A DNA stretch of 64,000 bases from Lumbricus terrestris (GCA_949752735.1 OX457036.1:81380005-81444004); one strand, 5' to 3'. Shown: positions 1-11,478, counted from the first letter of the stretch. The notes: a model not told the origin generated them from the letters alone. Made by a program: numbers and translations.

Positions 1-660
1 GTGGAGCGGATTGGGGTGGAGAAATGGTGGGGTGGGGTTGAACGGATTTGGGGTAGGGGTGGGGTGGATTGAACGGTTGGGTTTGAGGTTGGAGTGTGTC
101 GGGTGGGGTAAAGTGGGGAGGAGGGTTGGGCGAGAAACCCAAATTTACTCCAGGCCGGAGGAGATGTTTGGGGACGGGGTGGGGTGGGGTAATGCGGGAT
201 TGGGCGGGGTGGGGCAAAGTGGAACGAGGCGGGGAAGGGGTTGGGTTTGGTGTAATAGGGTGGGCTTAGTAGGATTCGGCCAGAGTGGTGGTGCGGTGGG
301 ACCGTGTGAAAAAAATATTATATTTTATGATTTTCATATGTTCACCATTTTACATGGTGGACGGGGTGGAGGGGTGGGGAACTGGTGGGGTGGAGCAGAG
401 TTGGGGTAGAGGTTGGGTAGGGTTGGACAGTTGTGGCATGGGGTCGGGGTGGGCTCGGTGAGGCAAAGTGAGGAGGTGGCCTGGACGAACAACTAAATTA
501 CCCCAACGGGTATGGCTGTATGGGGCGAGGTGGGGTGGGGCGGTGGTGCGGTGTGACGAGGAATGGGGGTTAGGTGGGGGATGGGGAGGTTGGGTGGGAT
601 GCATCTAGGGTGGTGGTGAGGTGGAACCGGTGTGAAAATAAAGTGAAACATTAATTTTTC
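1..660. repeat. G-rich GGGGTGG-type minisatellite
   Basis: The strand is built from GGGGTGG/GGGTTGG/GTGGGG words with irregular spacing, broken by short A/T-rich islands such as ACCCAAATTTACTCC. It resembles the array inside the element at 13797-15052, including AAATT followed by a G-rich word. The open frames across it are low-complexity and are not genes. Confidence 0.75.
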
Positions 661-1500
661 ATGAATCTCATATGTTGATAATTTGGCGTCTTTCACTTGG
701 CGTAGCGGTAATAATTGTCGTGGCGGTCAATGTGTTAAATATTTGCACCAAGATCAGATCATTGTAGATAATGGGTGTAGATAATGGGGAAAACGTGACC
801 GAATGCTCCTATATAATTATATATGCTATTCATAAGTGCTGTGGAGGAGTTGCCAAGAGTACTTCTGGTTGCTAGGAGATGCGGGGAAGGAGGCTACAGC
901 AGCTTCTTTTTTGGACAAGCAAGGTTGAAAGGAGGAGTAGTGGGAATTGAGGATGAAGGTATTCAGCACGTTTAGAAGAATGACTAGGTACGACGAGTAA
1001 TTAATGCACAAGGTCTACAGAAGTTCTAAATATCGTGATGTCAAAGCAGAACTATTTGCTTGGAGTAGAGATCTTGAAGGGGCGCTATATAAATTTATGT
1101 GATTGATTGATGTATGGGGAACCAATCTTAATTTAACACATTGACCGCCAAGTACAAGTTAACTCGTACTTCAGCCAGTCATTTAACATGGCGTGTAGGC
1201 GGTCAATGTCTTTAGCAACAGATTGCAAGGGAAGAAGATGAATTTACTAACTTTAAATGTCTCGATAAAGTTTTCTACACATGTCAATAACACACTACTC
1301 ATAATATTCACTTACAGCAACGATAGAGAACATAAAAATTAAATAACGACATACACAATAAATTTCACAAATTTAAGTTTTGATCAAAACATTGCTACAT
1401 AGCTTATATGTTGTAAATGAGAATGCCATAAACCAAGTGCTGTGCTAGAGAGAATTGGTATCTTGGTCACATGGTCACAGTTGCTGAAGGACATCTGGTG
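660..1500. other. Intergenic, AT-rich, with a LINE 3-prime tail
   Basis: No gene is supported. Around 1075-1110 the sequence AAGGGGCGCTATATAAAT followed by GATTGATTGATG is the typical end of the LINE/SINE group described at 13741, plus strand. The rest, between this and the A20 stop codon, shows nothing recognisable. Confidence 0.5.
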
Positions 1501-1501
1501 A

Positions 1502-1731
1502 CTAAATTGGATACAAAAGTTTGTAGCATCCATGACAATAGCCACGACATCTGCCATTTCCAAAATTAGTACAGCCGTCATTCACACATCGAGGAACGTT
1601 GCTCTTCGTTCTTGCTTCTAGTTCTCTCATCGTCTGTTCAAATTTTTTGTCAACCTCAACAACCTGTGGAGCAGCTTTGGGTGACGCTCTTTCAGTATTA
1701 TGTTCACCATTCATAACTCCAGTTCTTTGCA
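1502..1731 (-). CDS. A20-like gene, last exon (C-terminal Cys4 finger)
   Basis: The exon begins after a strong TTTTTTGCAG acceptor in phase 1 and ends with TAG at 1504-1502. A charged, probably helical stretch (VDKKFEQTMRELEART) leads into the finger CVNDGCTNFGNGRCRGYC, which ends the protein a few residues later. This is a standard Cys4 A20 finger whose FGN-C-GYC pattern is very close to finger 7 of vertebrate A20, the linear-ubiquitin-binding finger that is also C-terminal there. Confidence 0.85.
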
Positions 1732-4700
1732 CTGCAAAAACAAAGACTATAAGTCAAACCAAACTCTTTACGGACCAAATTTCTTTCTCAATGATATTCA
1801 AAACGGATTCAGGGTTCACATGCAAGTTTTTTAATTCCTATCCTGAAATCTTGAAAATCCAGCTAGACCATAAAAGAATTGGCATAGCACCATCAAAGGT
1901 GGCTTGAGATGTCTGGGATATATCATGGGAGGAGGCTGAAGAACAGATGATGATGGACAGGGAGTAGTGGAGGAAGTGCATTGCCCAATGTGTATACATG
2001 TACGGGAATGACCAAGTACCAAGTAATCCTGAATTATTCTATTCTCTCAAGATTCTCAATCTCTTAATCACTTAATGAAAGCGTAATTTAAAAAATGCAT
2101 ATCTTGCTTCAGCTGGTATTAAAAGCAAAGCAAACTCCAAAGTTCTGCCACACACCAGTTTTGTCAGAGAGATCGGCTTGTTTATGTTTACCAGTGCCAT
2201 ATAAAATGAAGTCTGCAAGAACAGGCTAAACTGCAAATCAAATTATGCAAAAGCTGGTATTAAATTGTAGAGACGTAAAAGAAGAAAAGAATACATATTG
2301 CTAATACAGTTTTTGCCTGTTAATTTTATGTCTTTCGTTTGAATCCTGCTACTTGTAAAATTGACAACATGTTGTCAATCTATGCAACCCATGACGGAAT
2401 TATGTCCTATTGCTGTATTGCTGTTGTCGTGCTTGCACTTGTGCTTGGAAGACTGGAACCCAATGATGATAATTAACGGCCATATTTTTTAGGCCCATAT
2501 TGACCTGGAGACTGCCAACACCATTGGCACAATGAAAGCCCACTGTTGGCCCAACGAATGTGGCATCGACAATCTCATCAACAGTGGTACCTCCAGCATG
2601 TTTTTGTTACCAACTCTCCTGGTCTTGGCCTCATCTTGGATCTGGTGTCTGGTTACTACCCGGAACTGGCGTTGATTCAAGCTTTAACAAAACGAGTGAT
2701 TACTGATTATCTTACCTGGACGAGGCAGCTGAATGACGTGCGTTGAAGCTGCAGCTCGACTGATCGCATGCGGTGAGTCGAGATGTTCGTAGCAAACGGG
2801 AAACGTGTATTTCGATGCGTGGTTGTGACAGTCTGGGTGGATACATTGTTCAACCATCATTGATAGTTCAGGTTCTAAACACAATAGGTTAACCAACTGT
2901 CATTACATATATACTCTAGGTTTTAAATCTTCAGTACGGAACTGCAGTCCATATGAAATTGCTCCAAACATATTAGGGCAAGTTGTGAGATTAAATTTTT
3001 CTTGAAAAAATAACGAAATAAATGACAATGATGGTGAAAATGACGATGAACATTGAACATGATATAGAATACTAACACTACCAGATGACCTGATAAGCTG
3101 GAATAACAATTGATTTCCAAACAGTCCAATTTTTATTCCTCTTATTGCATCATACCTGATTTAAAAATCATTGCAATAACAATTATTAATTTTCTTAAAT
3201 TCTGAAAAATTATGATACTGTAATTTTATTAGCATTAATACGATTAGTAATGAAGGGGTATGTTCTGACCCTGGTGAATGTTGGGCCGATTGGTTGACGT
3301 TGGTTTTGTACCAATAATCTCTCGATCCTGTATGTGTTCATAGCAGAAGGGATAGATATACTGTGATGCGTAGTTTCTGCAGTTTCTGTGGTTACAGTGT
3401 TCCATAACAACTGAAATTCCTGTAATACAGAAATATGATACCTGTAAATTTACCGTGCAGACACTTCAGTGTACTCAAAAGCCACAAATCATAATTATTG
3501 CCTGTAGATTAATGTATATACAAACATCTCTGTGACTTATCACAGCTTGGTCAGTTTGATATTTCGGAAATTTATTACTTCGACAACGACTTTAGACTTG
3601 TGTGTCTGACCTGCGGTCTGAAATGGGCTCCCTCCACACTTGTGTCTGCTGCCAACTCTGACATGTTTTATCGCAATCTTGAAACCGTCCTCTAGCCTAG
3701 GTTGGATCGGGAGAGTTCCTGAGTAGTAATCTTGAAGGGGTGCATTGCTAGCATGCTATATAAATCATTGTAATGAATTATGTAGGACTAGAAAAACAGA
3801 AAAGAATTGATTGTTTCTGGCCAAAAATTACCTGTATTAAAGTAAATGAATCATATCTAACGTAATGGTTCCCTGGTTTGATGATTCAGTCTACAAGGTA
3901 GTGCTTTTACATGATGTACGAGTAGGCACAAGTGAACACTCCACAGGACAACTTCAGTCACAGAAGTGAAAAAGTGATTTATTACATCTGATCAAGTGAC
4001 ATTTTATCATACACCACTTCATAATGCAGACAGCTCTTAATTATGTACACATTAAATAGCTTCTCAAACGGATGAAATTGAAACTGAAATAACTGAATAA
4101 CATAATTGCACCTGCGTTCAATCATAATTAGGTTCTCAGAATTCTCAGCGTCTTCACCGACAGTTCCGTTATTACTTCCCGTTCTGAGCACACAAATCTT
4201 TATTGACCATCAGGTCCTAAGACCACACTAAATTTTGCAACTTGCCCCATTGTCAGACTGTAGGTTAGTTCAATACAACAGGATGTTGTCCAAAGTATTG
4301 CAAGGTATTACCACGGTTCATTTGGACCAATCATCGATAGATACCTTATTCACTATAAAAGTGGTATACATATATTTACAGATGAACGTTGTGTACATTA
4401 AATCAGAGTACCAGAGCAGTGTAAATAACTGAATTTCATACCGGACAATTCTAATTTTCATGTTGTGCAAAGTAACGGCACCTACCTAGCATGTTTCGAC
4501 TGTAGAACTCGCATGATTAAGCCTTGCATCATTATATGCTGTAGTGATTAAGCAATGCACGACTGCGTTTGTGTGATTAAGTGCCATGTGATTAACTTTC
4601 GTGATGAAGTAATTAACTTAATGATAAGTATCGCTTGATTGAATATCTGTGTAATGCCATTCATACAGCTATGTCAGCAAACTATGCAGAGCAATTCCAC

Positions 4701-6228
4701 AAAAACCAGTCTACCTACGTGCCTTTAAATTAAGAAATTAGCTTCCTTCATTACATGGTGTTAATTTTCTATTCCTGAACAGACTATTGATATTGGTGCT
4801 AATGCTGCTTGTCTTTGTAAGTGTTTATGGTTTTGAGAAGAGGTTCTGCTGCTATTATTCTGTTGTTATTATCGTAATTATTATTGCTATTATTGTTATA
4901 GTAGTATTGTTGTTAATACTAAAATTAATTATTATGATGATCACTGTTGCATTGCTAATTAAGTTATAGTTAAGTATTAATTATGCTATGAAAACATTCA
5001 TAAATAATAATTAAGGAAGAGGGTCAGGATAGTATAAGCCATTAGCTTTTGTTGGCTCTTGTTGCACTGTAGCCTACTTAGTTGTTCATGATTGTATCAA
5101 CAGAATTGAATATGTGCAATAAACAATAAATAAGTATGTAAATTTATCGAAACTCCTGAAGTTATGAGCAGTTGACACAAGACATTTAGAACAGTCCATA
5201 GCAATGGAAAAAGTCGTTTATGCTTTCAACCTTTGCTGAAAATCCTTTAAAATTACGTTTTTAGTTATTACATCATAATTATAGTAAAACAATGACGATT
5301 TTACAATTACTGTTTGTACTGAAGAAATTTCGTTGCTCACCAGATGGCAGTTGATCCTGTGGAGGTCTTCTCCGTATGACAGTCTCAACAGTTTTCCGAT
5401 CTATGTGCTCGTAACAGTACGGATAAATAAAGCGAGAAGCCATGTTTGGGCATCGTGCTTCCTTGCATCTTTCATTCACCACTGACACGTCCACAGGATC
5501 TGCAACTGAAACGATGTCAAACAATCAATGATTCTAATCCATTTCAAAGAAAGTGCAGCTATACGATTATGACGAAACTTCACAGAAAGAAACCTCATTA
5601 CAAGCAGACGTCTCACTATAATCACCACATCAAAACCTTAAACAGTAAAGCAAACCAATTAGATTCCGTGTATCCCTTTAATATCTTTTTGATTGTAATC
5701 ACAAAATTACACAGCATATTCTCAGGAAAGATTCCTTAAATTCTAACATAATTTCATGGATAACCAATGTGATGTCTGACCAGGTCACACCACAAAAAAT
5801 GGATCACAAAAATTGGTCATGCATGAAATTACGCTGGAATTTAAGACCTTAATGTATGGTAGAACTCTATCTTGCAGGCGGTGCACCATATCATGATTGG
5901 AAGTTATATATCTTGGTCTTAACCATTCCACCTCAATGCTGTCCCATGTAAGTAAAGGCCAGAATGAGAACCCGATCACCGTGCACAGCATGATGACAGT
6001 GTTTGGCACCAGAATGGAATTTTATCTGGACAGAGGTTTGTAACTGCCAAAAGTGCATGCCAATCTCCTCTTTCATATTTACTTGCTGTATTCCATCAAC
6101 AATTGAACTTTCTCAGAATATGGCTTTATAACAAGTTTTCTGGACAACGTGCGATATAAATATAATATCAGAACACACAGTACTACAGGCAGCATGTCAA
6201 ACACCTTTTGCACATATAGGTTTTCCAT

Positions 6229-6259
<31 letters not shown>

Positions 6260-9200
6260 CAATTTATATGTATTATATATATAAATTACATATATATATT
6301 ATTTGTCATTAAGTCATTTGCATATGTGTGTGTTTGTGTAATTACCTTCAGTTGGTCGTGTTAATCCCAGTCTTTCCTGACGAGCATTTTCCCTTCCTGT
6401 TTCCACGTGTTCCCAACAGAATGGATCCGTGAATCTTGATACAAACAAATGACATCCTGGATGATGGCATGTCTCCTGCAGCATTGAAATGTCTCTCTCC
6501 TCCTCTGTAACAATCAACATTAAAAATATCTTAGCATTCACGTTTTTAGTAGAACTACAAGCTACAGTTTTAAAACTTATGTTCAAAGTGTTAGTCTAAA
6601 GTTCCTCAACTTATTTGGCAATTGAAATGACTGATTAAATAGGTGCTGCTGATACATGTATATCAACTATTAGGTGCAAACTAACTTGAAGGGTCAACTC
6701 ATAGACCTTTTCAAAGTAAAGAAAGTCATATAGGAGTTGAGTTTGGTGGTAAAAGTTTGGGGGGGGCCGGTAACGCAATGGATAACACGCTGGTGTAGAG
6801 TGCGAGAGGTAGTGAGTTCGAGCCCCCGTTGGGCGGATTTGCTTTGTAGGCTGCTATTAGCACCGTGTAATTACAAAGCTGTCTGTTCAGTTAGTAGTTA
6901 AGTTTAATTAAGATTACTGCATAACATGTAAATGTAAAGCGCAGTGTGTCTTGCAGGCGCTTAATTAAAGAAAATATATTATTATATTATTATTAAAGCA
7001 CATACCTGATTTGAACAGCACACCTAAATGAAACCAATACTTAAAAGTTACAGGATATTTGGAACAGCAGAGGAAGACAAATTAATTCTAGAAACTGTTT
7101 CGAACAGGAATGACTTTAAAGAGCCATTTTCGACAGAAATGTAAATTGGTTTTGTGAAAAAAATGAAATCCAACATTCCATAGAAGTGAAACCTACTACA
7201 GAGACGTCTTGACAATTTCAAAGACACTGTACTCTTTTCAATCAATCATTAAAATTAATAATGGTATCGGTAACAACTGCTGTGATTGAAGTCAATCAAT
7301 AAATTTTACCTCTATAGCGTTCAGCATCTGACAAATTATTCAAAGATACAACAGATGCAGATGGTGCAGATGGTGAAATCCCATTTCCTATTGTCTGTTG
7401 CAGGAGTTCAGCATTTGTAGAACTCGCTATTGTCTCAGCAGGTGGCTCATCGTTGCCGAACAATTGAATGTAATTCAACTTTGCAGAAAGAATCAGACAG
7501 ATATCACTTGACCGAGTCATGTTCAGGTCGGTTATTCTGAGATAATTCTGCAACAGCTGATGAGCCTCTGTCTCCTCTGCTTCCAACAGAAACTGCATCT
7601 TCAATGGTTGGAGATTTGAAGAGACCAGTGGAACAGCAAATTCAGCCAGCTTCTGTCCCACTGCTGGAGCCTCTCGACCAATCAATGGGTAGAAAAGACC
7701 CTCATGCCGGGCAATCACCAGAGGCGACTTGATACAGTCATCAGCCTCCCAAAGAACTGGCAGATAAAGGCCGGTGAAGACATCTTCTTCCTCTCCAACA
7801 ACAACAATTGGGCGACGCAGTACGTTGGCCGTGGCAAACACGTGTAGCGGCAGAGGAAATGGGTCTACCACACCTGCACTGACTTCCTCTCTCTCTGACT
7901 GCCCGCGTGTCATATCAATAAACGTTCTGAAGTCGCTATCAGTAGTCTGCAATACAGAGCACTGACGTAATTAATTGATCAGACTTTTGTAATGCAAAGG
8001 GAAAAGTTCGGTTGAACCTTGATATACACAATTTGTAAACCTAGAGTATAAAGTTATTTAATTGTACAGTAATAGAACACAAAATAATATGAAACAGTGC
8101 AATTATTTGTGTCTCAGTTTGGTATATACTGTTACTTCAGTACATAGAATCTGAACCCTTAATCACCCTTTTAAGTCAGTACTCAAATAACTCACCCATA
8201 GTACAGTTCTTTAGCCTTGCCATTTCAGCAGTATGACCACATGTACACAAAATTATGTATGGCAGTGTTTCACAGATGAGCAGACGCCTTTCAAATGGAT
8301 GGAGAGGGTAAGTCCAAAAGTAGACAAAATTTGAGGGAGGTTGGGAGTGAGGAAGGAGGGGATGGTCTAAGTGGGTCATTTTGGGCTGACCTCCATTGTG
8401 GACGGTCTCATAAGTACAATGCATAGGCTTTCTAATTATCATTTCTAGATAACTGATGAACTTCCTGCTCATTAACTTCAATAGTGATTAGTTTAACATA
8501 ACTAGTACTACTGATTAGTTTGTTTTGAAGTGGCACTATATAAATTTCTGATGATAGCTACAAATGCAGCTACATTGTAAGAAAAATAAACAGTACTTTC
8601 ACTGTCATTTGCACCTGTAATAACCATCAAACTACAATTGTCTCTGAATATCCATTACTTTGGATATCTTTCTTACATTATGACAACACAATTCTGACGT
8701 CATGGCTAGAAAGCAAATCCAAATTAAATTCAGGTTTAGAACACAACCTAATCGCAAGGCAACATTATTATGACAAAACCGTATCAAGTAATGCTTAAAT
8801 TTGTTGCCCTTGGTTGAGAGCATTAATTTTCCGAGTAGATAACTGTAAGTTCATTAAATGTAACAATTAGCACTTGATGTGCTTAGCATGCAAGTATTAA
8901 GGCATTTCTGTTGTATTTTATAAAGTTCAAGTGTTATTGCCTTTATAATTTGTTATTGCCTATATAATTTAATTCATTGTGTCTTTATTTCTTCACTATA
9001 AACTTTTCCCCTTTGTCACATCTCACTCATGAATCTGGTTGCATTTCACCCTAGCATCATCTTAGCCATCTTCAGTCACTGAAACCCATTTCAACAACTC
9101 ACATTCTTGTCAGTTGACCGTTGAAACCAGCGCGCATGGAGGAGGTCCTTTGCAAATTCCGAAATAAAGACAAAGAGCAGACGGCGTAAAACACCAACAC

Positions 9201-10380
9201 CATCTGAAGTACTCCACAGAGCCACTGACAGAGCACACAGAAACTGGTTACCTTGCCCTGAAAATAAAATTGAACTATCAAATTTTATTTACTGTGAAAC
9301 AATCAAACTTAAGCTGAAATATTAAACCTTGAATTGGCTTGAAACTTATCAAAAATAACATTGAAATACGACACCTTGATTCAGTTCGAAACTGATCAAA
9401 AATTAAATTGAAACATGAAACCTTGAATTGGTCTGAGACGTAAAACACAAAGTTGAACTATGAAACCTTAATTCAATCTGAAAAATTCTAAATAATCTAA
9501 TTGAAATACTAATGCCAAATGCAGCAAAATGCTCAATAAAAAAACACCAGAGTTCTAAAGAAGTCAATTTCACATATTCAATTCAATTTATTTATTGATC
9601 CCAAGAATATCATCCATTTATAACTCACAGGAGTGCATTTTCACGATTTCCTGAACAGTTCATACTAAATGGGTTCTATAAAGATGTCTTTAAGAGATTA
9701 TATAGTCTAACTTCTCACTTGCTAAATGCTTTTATCAACAATAGTTCTCGAAAGTCACAGATCTGTTACACCTGCCTTTAGAAACATCACGACATTGTAG
9801 AATTCTCAATTTAGTGTTTTGAAGACAAACAGCCCCTCCCCAAACCTAGCCTGAGAGCAGCCAGACCTATGAAATGTCAACTACCTCATTTTCTTAGTCT
9901 CATCAGAAGTGTAAAAATGGCCAGCCCTCAACCTCACTGTCTCATCTTCTGATGTCCAGTGTGCAGCCAGTGCACTCAGGGGGAGGCAGAAAGCTCAACG
10001 TGTGACTCTGTTTTATGAGGCCTGGAAATTGAGGGATTTGAATTGCAAACATTTCAGTTCGTGGTTCAGCATGCTAACCACTGGAAATCAATGCGACGAT
10101 GAAGCGGTGTATAAATGCATAAAACGATCGACATACCCGATGCATTCAGTGGAAAAAGTGGTTGTATCGTACGACACCAGTTAATAAGCTCTGCATCTAC
10201 AAGTGAAGCATGAGTCCTGTCATCAACGACAAGATCAAATGCATCGTTCTTTATCACAGAGGTGCAGCCAGCAACTTCTTTTCCCAGATATGGCAAACCA
10301 GTTTCTTCGTCATCGCCAGGAAAGTGTATGCTCTTCCTGATCTTGGTGAGCTTAACACGTTCATCACTGTAGTCTGACAT
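1502..10380 (-). CDS. A20 (TNFAIP3)-like protein: OTU domain with lost catalytic residues plus A20 zinc fingers (whole gene, nine coding exons)
   Basis: Coding exons in order: 10380-10137, 9257-9103, 7946-7310, 6504-6346, 5499-5341, 3410-3270, 2874-2716, 2573-2505 (uncertain) and 1731-1502. Every junction is GT-AG and the phases agree, giving about 650 residues (vertebrate A20 has about 790). Residues 1-345 match the A20 OTU domain: the INWC helix, a GQGNQ loop where A20 has GDGNC, and HVFATANVLRRP. The rest carries five or six A20-type fingers. In vertebrates A20 edits ubiquitin chains and its fingers bind ubiquitin to restrain NF-kB signalling. Here the catalytic Cys is Gln (about residue 86) and the catalytic His is Leu (about residue 217), so deubiquitinase activity is not expected; the finger functions may remain. 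The OTUD7 and TRABID families are alternatives, but the OTU C-terminal extension and the last finger fit A20 best. Confidence 0.85.
2505..2573 (-). CDS. Possible short or decaying A20-finger exon of the same gene
   Basis: In the frame required by the flanking phase-1 introns this 69-base stretch encodes DCRCHIRWANSGLSLCQWC. The second half of the A20 pattern (C-x11-C-x2-C) is intact, but the first pair is C-x1-C instead of C-x4-C. An in-frame stop lies just upstream and the acceptor (GATGAG) lacks a good pyrimidine tract; the donor (GTCAAT) is acceptable. It is either a minor exon or a relic of an extra finger. Skipping it keeps the frame. Confidence 0.35.
2716..2874 (-). CDS. A20-like gene, coding exon 7 (A20-type finger, C3H variant)
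   Basis: The third 159-base, phase 1-1 exon, between a GTGTTTAG acceptor and a GTAAGA donor. The finger is CIHPDC, 11 residues, CYEH. It is preceded by EPELSMMVEQ and followed by an Ala/Ser/Arg linker. Its spacing and final His match the fingers of exons 4-6. Confidence 0.8.
3270..3410 (-). CDS. A20-like gene, coding exon 6 (A20-type finger, C3H variant)
   Basis: A 141-base, phase 1-1 exon, between an AATTTCAG acceptor and a GTCAGA donor. The finger CNHRNC-11-CYEH is read in the frame set by the phase-1 acceptor. The longest open frame here is a different one and is a shadow. The finger is followed by a short polar tail (DREIIGTKPT). Confidence 0.75.
3590..3790 (+). mobile_element. 5-prime truncated LINE or SINE tail in an A20 intron
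   Basis: The segment ends with CTTGAAGGGGTGCATTGC...GCTATATAAATCATTGTAATGAAT, a diverged version of the LINE end at 13760-13800 (GGCGCTATATAAAT, then GAATGAATA). Only about 200 bases remain and no coding is visible. Confidence 0.45.
5341..5499 (-). CDS. A20-like gene, coding exon 5 (A20-type finger, C3H variant)
   Basis: A second 159-base, phase 1-1 exon, between a GTTGCAG acceptor and a GTGAGC donor. The finger is CKEARCPNMASRFIYPYCYEH extended by one residue at most, with the same 4-11-2 spacing and a final His. The aromatic FIYPYCYEH block resembles the fingers encoded at 3410 and 2874 closely. Confidence 0.8.
6346..6504 (-). CDS. A20-like gene, coding exon 4 (A20-type finger, C3H variant)
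   Basis: A 159-base exon, phase 1 in and out, between a TTGTTACAG acceptor and a GTAATT donor. It encodes one finger, CHHPGC then 11 residues then CWEH. This is the A20 spacing C-x4-C-x11-C-x2 with His as the fourth ligand. Acidic linkers (EEEERD) precede it and a basic Arg-rich tail follows. Confidence 0.8.
6765..6995 (+). mobile_element. tRNA-Arg-like SINE in an A20 intron
   Basis: The head GGCCGGTAACGCAATGGATAA resembles the 5-prime half of arginine tRNAs (A box). GAGTTCGAGCCCC 45 bases later is a good B box. It is not a functional tRNA: the anticodon arm does not fold and no acceptor stem closes. A roughly 130-base body follows, ending in CAGGCGCTTAATTAAAGAAAA and an (ATT)n tail. The insertion lies between coding exons 3 and 4 of the A20-like gene and is antisense to it. 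Confidence 0.65.
7310..7946 (-). CDS. A20-like gene, coding exon 3 (main OTU domain)
   Basis: A large 637-base exon from a TTGCAG acceptor (phase 0) to a GTAAAA donor (phase 1), encoding residues 134-345. HVFATANVLRRPIVVV, GLYLPVLW and KMQFLLEAEE match successive blocks of vertebrate A20. The block that holds the catalytic His in A20 (HHFVPL) reads GLFYPLI here, so the His is Leu; a His three positions upstream (ARHEG) is out of register. The stretch between this block and the previous exon is about ten residues shorter than in vertebrates. A small missed exon in 7950-9100 cannot be excluded, but the direct join is in frame. Confidence 0.85.
8515..8550 (+). repeat. LINE/SINE tail remnant
   Basis: TTTGAAGTGGCACTATATAAATTTCTGATG resembles the (G)GCGCTATATAAAT ends seen elsewhere in the window. 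Nothing else of the element is recognisable. Confidence 0.3.
9103..9257 (-). CDS. A20-like gene, coding exon 2 (catalytic Cys loop, Cys replaced by Gln)
   Basis: The exon runs from a TTTTCAG acceptor to a GTGAGT donor, phase 1 in and phase 0 out, 155 bases. The split codon is Gly. The joined loop reads SGQGNQFLCALS, where active OTU enzymes have GDGNC: Asp becomes Gln and the nucleophile Cys becomes Gln. A Cys sits three residues later, but on the wrong helical position for the nucleophile. The remainder (ALWSTSDGVGVLRRLLF) follows the A20 pattern. In the obvious other frame the exon reads GKVTSFC, which does not match the family and breaks the phase. Confidence 0.8.
10137..10380 (-). CDS. 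A20-like gene, coding exon 1 (N-terminus of OTU)
   Basis: The start is the ATG at 10380-10378, directly after a splice acceptor (TTACAG), so the 5-prime leader lies in a separate noncoding exon. The exon encodes 81 residues and ends in phase 1 at a GTATGT donor. Near its end the DDR and INWCRTI motifs match the vertebrate A20 segment running from the catalytic-site Asp to NWC. That Asp appears to be kept, allowing a one-residue gap. An ATG 39 bases further upstream is in frame but lies in the presumed intron tract. Confidence 0.8.
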
Positions 10381-11478
10381 CTGTAACGTGATCACAATGG
10401 GAAAACGATTCTGAAACATTCAAGATTAGGCAAAAAAATTTACAAAAGCATTTGACACAGTCAGGCTTTGTCATGGAGAGATGCTGTTTGGCTGGGAAAT
10501 AGCAAATTTGTGTTATATCTACAGATCAATAGCCTCATACATTGCAGGTACCATACTGCAGAATTCATATATCCACAATCCACATGATATGTGAGCTGCT
10601 CTTCAGACTCACGATTGATGAGTGCATCAGATTTTAAAATTCAATAAATCTTTTATTTAAAAATATACATACATGTAGGTACTCGATTCCGCAAGGAATT
10701 AATAGCTATGATTTGCCAATCATTTTGAAATACTTACATTAAAAGTCAACACTCTTGGCAATCTTTTGCCTAAATTTTAGTATATGTGCCAAAGAAATTA
10801 ACTTTGCTTTCTTATTTGGGCACCATGATGCCATTATATATAGAATCGGTAAATCTAACTCACTCTTTCTCTCTATCATGAGATAAAATTTCACAGACAG
10901 GAATCATAAGTCACTGTAAATTTCCCCTAGGCTTACAAGTGTGTAGGTTACCAACCAAGGTTGCGTATGCTTGCTCTAGATCGGTACAATCTCATACAAG
11001 TCTTAGTCAGCAAGCTTCTATACCTAACACAATGACCTCTTGACCTAAAACCAAACTGATGCTGTCACTCGCACTCTTCTACTCCGTCAGCTTGTGTCAG
11101 GACTCTCAGGAGTTCACGTTTGTTAATCACATTACAACACGCACCTACGACGTAGCCGATGCATTTTATCATTTTTCTTCGCAATTGGGTTTTCACTGCG
11201 GTTTAAACGGCGTAGTGAAATTACGGCAAAAATAATTACGGTTCTACAGTTAAATGATTAATAAACCAACTACACGTGTCTATATGTGGCAAATTAAGTA
11301 ACTGGTTTGTGCAAGAAAGCTGCGATGCACAAAAACCGTAAGGGTAAAATATCTCAGACTTCACTAACAATAGCCTATCAATTATTCCCTGACGGATTTT
11401 CCAAACCCGTAGGCTACAAAGGCGGTCAAACTATATGAATACGCGTTTAAATGTACGAAGCATGGCTACACAACTTAC

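Noticed and set aside
3982..4191. Additional finger exon of the A20-like gene
   Set aside because: Only one Cys in the relevant stretch and no 4-11-2 spacing.
8176..8481. Additional A20-gene exon
   Set aside because: Open for 101 codons but shows no OTU or finger motif, and exons 9103 and 7946 already join in frame.
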